DNA of 56,565 nucleotides from an uncultured Pelagibacteraceae bacterium (GTDB lineage: Bacteria > Pseudomonadota > Alphaproteobacteria > Pelagibacterales > Pelagibacteraceae): the NCBI GenBank assembly GCA_902515205.1, contig CABXTU010000005.1, positions 1-56,565 on the forward strand. Reading direction: 5' to 3'. Positions 52,194 to 56,565 of the stretch are shown in pieces. The notes below the pieces were generated by a model. The model made no database searches, had not been told where the DNA came from, and saw only the letters and a program-made list of their open reading frames with translations. Position 1 is the first letter of the stretch. Every line of letters begins with the position of its first letter. The translations under genes and the position numbers were made by a program.

Positions 52194-53435
52194 TCAAATT
52201 ATTAATTCAATTTCTTTAAATGTTAAATCTAAAATCTTTTTACCAACTAAGTTCAATTTTTTTTGTATTTTTTTTGAGTTTATTTTTTTTTTAAATAGAG
52301 AGTTTAAAGTATTTATCATTTGTCTTTGATTTGTTATTTTTTGGGATATTCCGTTAATTCTTAAGAAATAATAAATCTCTTTAAAATTTGAAATATTTGG
52401 TCCATGAAAAACATTACATCCAAACCTTGTTGCTTCTAGCGGGTTCTGTCCACCATGATTTATTATAGAACCACCAAGAAATACATTTTTACAATAATTG
52501 TAGAAAGTTTTTGTTTTACCGTAAGTGTTTACAATATAAATGTCTGTATTTTTGTCAATTTTTTTACTTGATGAATGTGTATGAATTTTTAGGTTTAACC
52601 CCTTAAGTTCATTTTCAATTTTGTTTACCCTCTCAATATGTCGAGGGATAATTATAGTAAGAAGATTTTTATATTTTTTTTTTAATTTTTTATGTACTAA
52701 TCCACAGAATAATTCTTCAGAATTATGTGTACTTGATGCACACCAAACCTTTTTTGTTGAAATAAATTTTTTGAATTTATCGTCAATCTTTATATTTTCC
52801 TGTTCTGATTGGGAAAATTTAAGGTTTCCAATAAATTTAACTTTTTTAACTCCTAGATTTTGAAGATATTTTTTTGACTCAGCATTTGATGCTAAACATA
52901 AATTTAATTTACTAAAAATATAATTTGAAAATTTTAAAATACTTTTCCATCTTTTAAATGTTTTTTTTGTAATTCTTCCATTTATTAAATTAATTTTAAT
53001 ATTTTTTTTTTTTAAATTTAAAATCATATTTGGCCAAACTTCAGAATCTATAAAAAATACTGATGATGGTCGCCAATAATTTATAAATTTTTTAGTTAAA
53101 AAATTAGTATCAATGGGAAAAAATTGATGAACTACTTTTTTAATTTTAAGTTTTTCAATAACTTTTGATGAACTTAAAGTATTAGATGTAATTAAAATTT
53201 GCTTAACTTCACTATTTTTTCCAATTTTTTCCAACAAAGGTATTATGCTTTGTATTTCGCCTACACTAGCTCCATGGAACCAAATAACTTTACCGTTGAC
53301 TCTTCTTTTGGAAAAAAAACATAGCTTCTCTTTAAATCTTTCAACACTTTCTTTTTTTTTCAATAGTCTAATTAAAATAATAATAGGAGAAATTATAAAT
53401 ATAAAATTAATTAATATTCTATATAAAAAAATCAT
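52194..53435 (-). CDS. waaA: Kdo transferase (3-deoxy-D-manno-octulosonic acid transferase)
   Basis: This 413-residue GT-B enzyme begins with a membrane helix and has VIWFHGASVGEIQSIIPLL near 50-68 with the catalytic Glu, SVFFIDSEVWPNMILNLKKK near 123, and the donor-binding GGSIINHGGQNPLEATRFG near 321-339. It transfers one or two Kdo residues to lipid IVA. It overlaps the msbA end by one base and abuts lpxK, so the cluster acts as one unit. The number of Kdo residues added is not predictable here. The protein is very rich in Lys, Ile and Asn. Confidence 0.95.
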   Translation of the reverse strand: MIFLYRILINFIFIISPIIILIRLLKKKESVERFKEKLCFFSKRRVNGKVIWFHGASVGEIQSIIPLLEKIGKNSEVKQILITSNTLSSSKVIEKLKIKKVVHQFFPIDTNFLTKKFINYWRPSSVFFIDSEVWPNMILNLKKKNIKINLINGRITKKTFKRWKSILKFSNYIFSKLNLCLASNAESKKYLQNLGVKKVKFIGNLKFSQSEQENIKIDDKFKKFISTKKVWCASSTHNSEELFCGLVHKKLKKKYKNLLTIIIPRHIERVNKIENELKGLNLKIHTHSSSKKIDKNTDIYIVNTYGKTKTFYNYCKNVFLGGSIINHGGQNPLEATRFGCNVFHGPNISNFKEIYYFLRINGISQKITNQRQMINTLNSLFKKKINSKKIQKKLNLVGKKILDLTFKEIELII

Positions 53436-55174
53436 TATGATTTTTTAATTTGTTTCTCATAAAAGTTTTTATAAATATCTGAAGTGTTTAGCAATTCATT
53501 ATGCTTGCCTTCGTTAGCAACTTTACCTTTGTCAATAACATAAATCTTATCAGCATTTAATATTGTTGAGAGTCTATGAGCTATCACAATAGTCGTTCTC
53601 CCTTTAGTTAAAAATTGTATAGCTTTTTGTATTTTACTTTCTGTTTCTGCATCTAGAGAAGAGGTAGCTTCATCTAACAATATTATTGGAGTTTTTTTAA
53701 GTATTGCTCTAGCTATAGTCAGTCTTTGTTTTTCACCTCCAGAAAGTCTCACTCCATTTTCGCCAATTATTGTATCGTATTTTTTAGGAAGCTTTTCAAT
53801 GAATTCACTGGCAAAAGAATTTTGGGCTGCTTCTAAAATCTCTTCTTCAGTTGCGTCTGAATTCGCATAGAGTATATTATTTTTTATTGTGTCATCAAAT
53901 AAAGCAGTGTCTTGACCAACAAGAGAGATATTTTTTCTTAGTGAATAAATTGTAGAGTCATAAATCGATTGACCATCTATTTTTATTTTACCAAAATCAA
54001 TATCATAAAATCTTGGAATTAAATTTAAGATAGTTGATTTACCAGCCCCACTATGACCCACTAAAGCTGTCATTTGTCCCCCTGGAATATTCAAATTAAC
54101 GGAATTTAAAATTTGGTTATTATCTTTTTGATACCTAAATTCAACATTTTCAAAATTAATTTCTCCTTTATTTATAATTAATTCTTTAGCATTATCTATT
54201 TCCTTGATTTCATGAACCTTATCAATTATCGGCAAAACTCTTTTTGCTCCAGCTAATCCTTGATGGATCGTAATATTTAAGGTGGCAAGAGATCTAACGG
54301 GTTGGTAAGCGAGCATCATAGCTGCTAAAAAAGAAAAAAAATTACTTACTTTAAGCTCATCACTCACAACTAATTTTGCAGAGATAAAAATTAATATTGC
54401 AATCATAATTCCAGTTAATCCCTCCATGATTGGTGAAGCTCTTACATAAACAATATTAATTTTTTTATTCAATTCCTTTAAATTAAAGATAAATTCATCT
54501 GCTCTTTTTTTTTCATAATTTTCTTTTTGAAAAATTTTTAAAATTCTGTGGTTTTTGAAAATTTCGATCAAATATGAGGTTAATGTTGCTGCTTTTTGCA
54601 TTTGTTGTGTTGATACTTTTCCAATCCTTTTACCAAGAGATTTAGCCGCATAACTAGCTAAAGGAATCATAATTATAGCTATTAAAGATAATTTCCAATT
54701 TTGATAAAACATCACAGCCAAAAGTCCAATTAGTGTTAGGCTATCTTTAAATAAATTTAATATTGCTGTACTAACCAAGCTAATAATCATATTTACATCA
54801 TTGCTTAAATTTGTAATAAATTTTCCCGAGTGTTCTTGATCTACTAATTGAGTATCTGCATTAATTAAAGAGGAGAACATGTCTGTCTGAATATCTCTCC
54901 TTACCTCTTCTGCAACATTAATCATAATTATTTTTGCTAAATAAAGAGACGATCCTTTCACTGCAAATGCTATAACTATACATATTGGTATGATATAGAG
55001 TAAAGTACTTGACTGTTTAATAAAGAGTTCATTAATAGCAGGGTCGAGTAGATAAGCTATAGAGGATGTGCTTCCCGCCAACAACAAAGTAAAAAAAACT
55101 GAAATTAATATGTTTCTTAAATATTTTTTTGTATAATCGTTGTATAATCTTTTTAAAATTTGAATATTTGTCAT
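53435..55174 (-). CDS. msbA: Lipid A flippase-type ABC transporter, MsbA
   Basis: This 579-residue half-transporter has six membrane helices in the first 320 residues and an ATPase domain with Walker A VGHSGAGKSTILN near 375, the signature VRLSGGEKQRLTIARA near 478 and Walker B PIILLDEATSS near 500, then the switch IAHRLSTI. Its position between ubiA and waaA within lipid A genes supports MsbA, which flips core-lipid A across the inner membrane, over a drug or peptide exporter. It is followed by waaA with a 1-base overlap and sits 3 bases after ubiA. Confidence 0.92.
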   Translation of the reverse strand: MTNIQILKRLYNDYTKKYLRNILISVFFTLLLAGSTSSIAYLLDPAINELFIKQSSTLLYIIPICIVIAFAVKGSSLYLAKIIMINVAEEVRRDIQTDMFSSLINADTQLVDQEHSGKFITNLSNDVNMIISLVSTAILNLFKDSLTLIGLLAVMFYQNWKLSLIAIIMIPLASYAAKSLGKRIGKVSTQQMQKAATLTSYLIEIFKNHRILKIFQKENYEKKRADEFIFNLKELNKKINIVYVRASPIMEGLTGIMIAILIFISAKLVVSDELKVSNFFSFLAAMMLAYQPVRSLATLNITIHQGLAGAKRVLPIIDKVHEIKEIDNAKELIINKGEINFENVEFRYQKDNNQILNSVNLNIPGGQMTALVGHSGAGKSTILNLIPRFYDIDFGKIKIDGQSIYDSTIYSLRKNISLVGQDTALFDDTIKNNILYANSDATEEEILEAAQNSFASEFIEKLPKKYDTIIGENGVRLSGGEKQRLTIARAILKKTPIILLDEATSSLDAETESKIQKAIQFLTKGRTTIVIAHRLSTILNADKIYVIDKGKVANEGKHNELLNTSDIYKNFYEKQIKKS

Positions 55175-55177
55175 AAT

Positions 55178-56047
55178 TTAAAATTTAACTTTACCAACTA
55201 GTAGTGAAATAAAAACAAGAAAACCTAATATATTATTTGATTTAAATATTTTTAAACAAATTAGTGGGATTCTAACATCAAGTTTTTTAAGTTGAAAATA
55301 AAACATCTGAAAAATTATTAAAATTAAAAATAAAAAATACAAACTATTTAAGCTCATTAAATATCCAATCATTAATAAAGAAATTATAAATATTGAGTAA
55401 CATAAGTATAAAAAGGAGTATGGGTTATCTTTAAATTTAATTGAGGTTGATTTAAGTCCAATTATTTCATCATCTTTAATGTCTTGATATCCATATATTG
55501 TGTCGTAGCCTAGTGTCCAAAATATGGCCCCTAAGTAAAAAATTAATGGAACCAAGCTTATGTTTTCATTAATCGATGTCCATCCTAAGATTAATCCATA
55601 ATTGAAAGTCACACCTAAAAAAAGTTGAGGCCAGTAAGTATATCTTTTCATAAGAGGGTATGTGAAAGCTAAAGGCATTGACGCCAGAGCTAAAAAAATT
55701 GTTAAATTATTGAAATTTAAAAGGACTAAAAGTGCAAACAAACAAAGGCAAGCAGCATAAAATATTCCTTGGAATATTGATAATTTTCTTGAGGCTATTG
55801 GCCTATTTTTCGTTCTAGAAACTCTTTTGTCATATTTTCTATCTAAAATATCATTCACTATGCATCCTGCAGATCTCATGAAAACAGAACCAAGAAAAAA
55901 AAATATTAAATAAGTAAAAAAAACATTTAAATTATCGGTAAAATCATAGACAATTACCAATCCCCATGAACAAGGCCAAAATAACAACATATAACCAATA
56001 GGTTTTTTTAATCTGGTGAGTTCAATAAATAAATTTAGCTGGTTCAT
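55178..56047 (-). CDS. ubiA: 4-hydroxybenzoate polyprenyltransferase
   Basis: This 289-residue membrane prenyltransferase has about eight helices and the two Asp-rich loops: IVNDILDRKYDKRVSRTKNR near 64-83 and GYQDIKDDEIIGLKSTS near 179-195. It links a polyprenyl chain to 4-hydroxybenzoate in ubiquinone synthesis. It lies 3 bases upstream of msbA on the same strand, an apparent fusion of quinone and lipid A genes in one operon that is likely positional rather than functional. The gap to the divergent DUF2721 gene is 54 bp. Confidence 0.94.
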   Translation of the reverse strand: MNQLNLFIELTRLKKPIGYMLLFWPCSWGLVIVYDFTDNLNVFFTYLIFFFLGSVFMRSAGCIVNDILDRKYDKRVSRTKNRPIASRKLSIFQGIFYAACLCLFALLVLLNFNNLTIFLALASMPLAFTYPLMKRYTYWPQLFLGVTFNYGLILGWTSINENISLVPLIFYLGAIFWTLGYDTIYGYQDIKDDEIIGLKSTSIKFKDNPYSFLYLCYSIFIISLLMIGYLMSLNSLYFLFLILIIFQMFYFQLKKLDVRIPLICLKIFKSNNILGFLVFISLLVGKVKF

Positions 56048-56101
56048 AAAAAAAATTACTTGTAAATAGCAAAGGCAACCTTGATAATCAAATTGATTCG
56101 T

Positions 56102-56509
56102 ATGAATATAGATTATACTGTAACAGCTTTGATGTTTCCTGCTATCCCCCTAATTATGGGTGTGTATTCTAATAGATTTCATACTTTAAGTTCTCTTATA
56201 AGAAAAATACATGATGAGTATGTATTTGAAAAACATACGCCTCCTGAATGGAAAGATCAACTGATCAATCTAGATAATAGAATTAGCGTCTTAAAATATA
56301 GTATTTTATTTGCAGCGTTTGGTTTTTTATTTAATATGCTTACTGTATTTGGCCTTTACTTAGATGAACTCTTTATTGCTAGAGTAATATTTGGTTCGTG
56401 TTGTTTATCTATGATGATTTCAATTATATTTTTCATTAGAGAAATTCAAATCTCAACAAAAGCATTAAAACTTCATTTATCAGATATGGATATAAAATTT
56501 AAGGAATAA
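56102..56509 (+). CDS. DUF2721 membrane protein
   Basis: This 135-residue protein has helices near 8-24, 65-92 and 95-120, and a cytoplasmic stretch with SNRFHTLSSLIRKIHDEY near 20-37, typical of DUF2721: R-x-x-x-L...R.L. No role is established for the family. I use ATG 56102; an upstream TTG at 56081 is less likely. It diverges from ubiA and its end overlaps the incoming minus-strand quinone oxidoreductase by 11 bases. Confidence 0.82.
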   Translation: MNIDYTVTALMFPAIPLIMGVYSNRFHTLSSLIRKIHDEYVFEKHTPPEWKDQLINLDNRISVLKYSILFAAFGFLFNMLTVFGLYLDELFIARVIFGSCCLSMMISIIFFIREIQISTKALKLHLSDMDIKFKE

Positions 56510-56565
56510 TAACTGCTGGACCAGTTAACAATCTAGCTTCTAAATCTTTGTGTGCTTGAGCAGCA
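56499..56565 (-). CDS. NADPH:quinone oxidoreductase-type protein (partial, C-terminal 21 codons)
   Basis: The right edge holds the end of a minus-strand gene, stop TAA at 56499-56501. The last residues read AAQAHKDLEARLLTGPAVII, then P, which fits the C-terminal AHRxLExRxTxGxxVLxP motif of the zinc-less medium-chain quinone oxidoreductases (Qor/YhdH-like). The rest lies off the window. It overlaps the DUF2721 stop by 11 bases. Confidence 0.7.
   Translation of the reverse strand, partial: AAQAHKDLEARLLTGPAVIIP

Overview
The window is a gene-dense, very AT-rich piece of a streamlined alphaproteobacterial chromosome, most likely from the SAR11 clade (Pelagibacterales). Direct evidence for this is the strong A/T bias, the Lys/Asn/Ile-rich proteins, gaps mostly under 100 bp, many 1-20 bp gene overlaps, and the absence of any insertion sequence, phage gene, CRISPR array, tRNA or rRNA that I can see. 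Gene content supports an alphaproteobacterium: RegA/ActR-type and ChvG/ChvI regulators, an AmgK/MurU pair, a DUF2093 protein, a DUF3035 lipoprotein and a TIGR01459-type HAD protein. No gene-free stretch exceeds 300 bases; the longest is about 190 bp (37992-38181).

Layout. 1-2264: the 5' two thirds of an ornithine-decarboxylase-like gene (cut by the left edge), the global redox regulator regA, and the biotin transporter bioY. 2311-10791: polA, then a collinear run chvI-chvG-ahcY-tsaE-amgK-murU. This keeps a gene order known from other alphaproteobacteria but lacks hprK/EIIA/ptsH and addAB. 10769-17758: gpmA, a VanZ-like protein, a lysozyme-fold lipoprotein, then a minus-strand operon msrA-sseA-membrane fusion protein-RND pump. 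17794-22457: a DMT transporter, a base-excision glycosylase, a DUF1330 protein, a GT17 glycosyltransferase, and a purine phosphoribosyltransferase facing a purine permease across a shared terminator. 22584-26989: a small lipoprotein, an Hsp20 gene with what looks like a ROSE-type RNA thermometer, oligopeptidase B, a membrane J-domain protein and a GT9 glycosyltransferase.

27029-30996: a DapA-family aldolase/lyase, cyclopropane fatty acid synthase, a very lysine-rich coiled-coil protein and a small membrane protein in one apparent operon, then a DCC-family thiol oxidoreductase. 31091-34788: tldD, pmbA and a renalase-like FAD enzyme. 34790-39776: a DUF6134 protein, a YczE-type membrane protein, typA, rhlE and an unlisted 37-codon basic ORF. 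39855-41830: groESL with a good sigma-32-type promoter. 41954-48364: HAD protein, ribF, ileS, lspA, DUF3035 lipoprotein and pgi, tightly packed. 48361-56047: rsmD and purD, DUF2093, then a minus-strand envelope cluster ubiA-msbA-waaA-lpxK-lpxL. The right edge holds a DUF2721 protein and the last 21 codons of a quinone oxidoreductase.

Most of the window is housekeeping. The observations most worth testing are the ROSE-like leader of hsp20, the membrane fusion protein without a coiled-coil hairpin in a methionine-sulfoxide/sulfurtransferase operon, the lysine-rich coiled-coil protein of unknown function, the small basic ORF behind groEL, and the compact zinc knuckle at the end of IleS. I see no clear defence, mobile or biosynthetic system.
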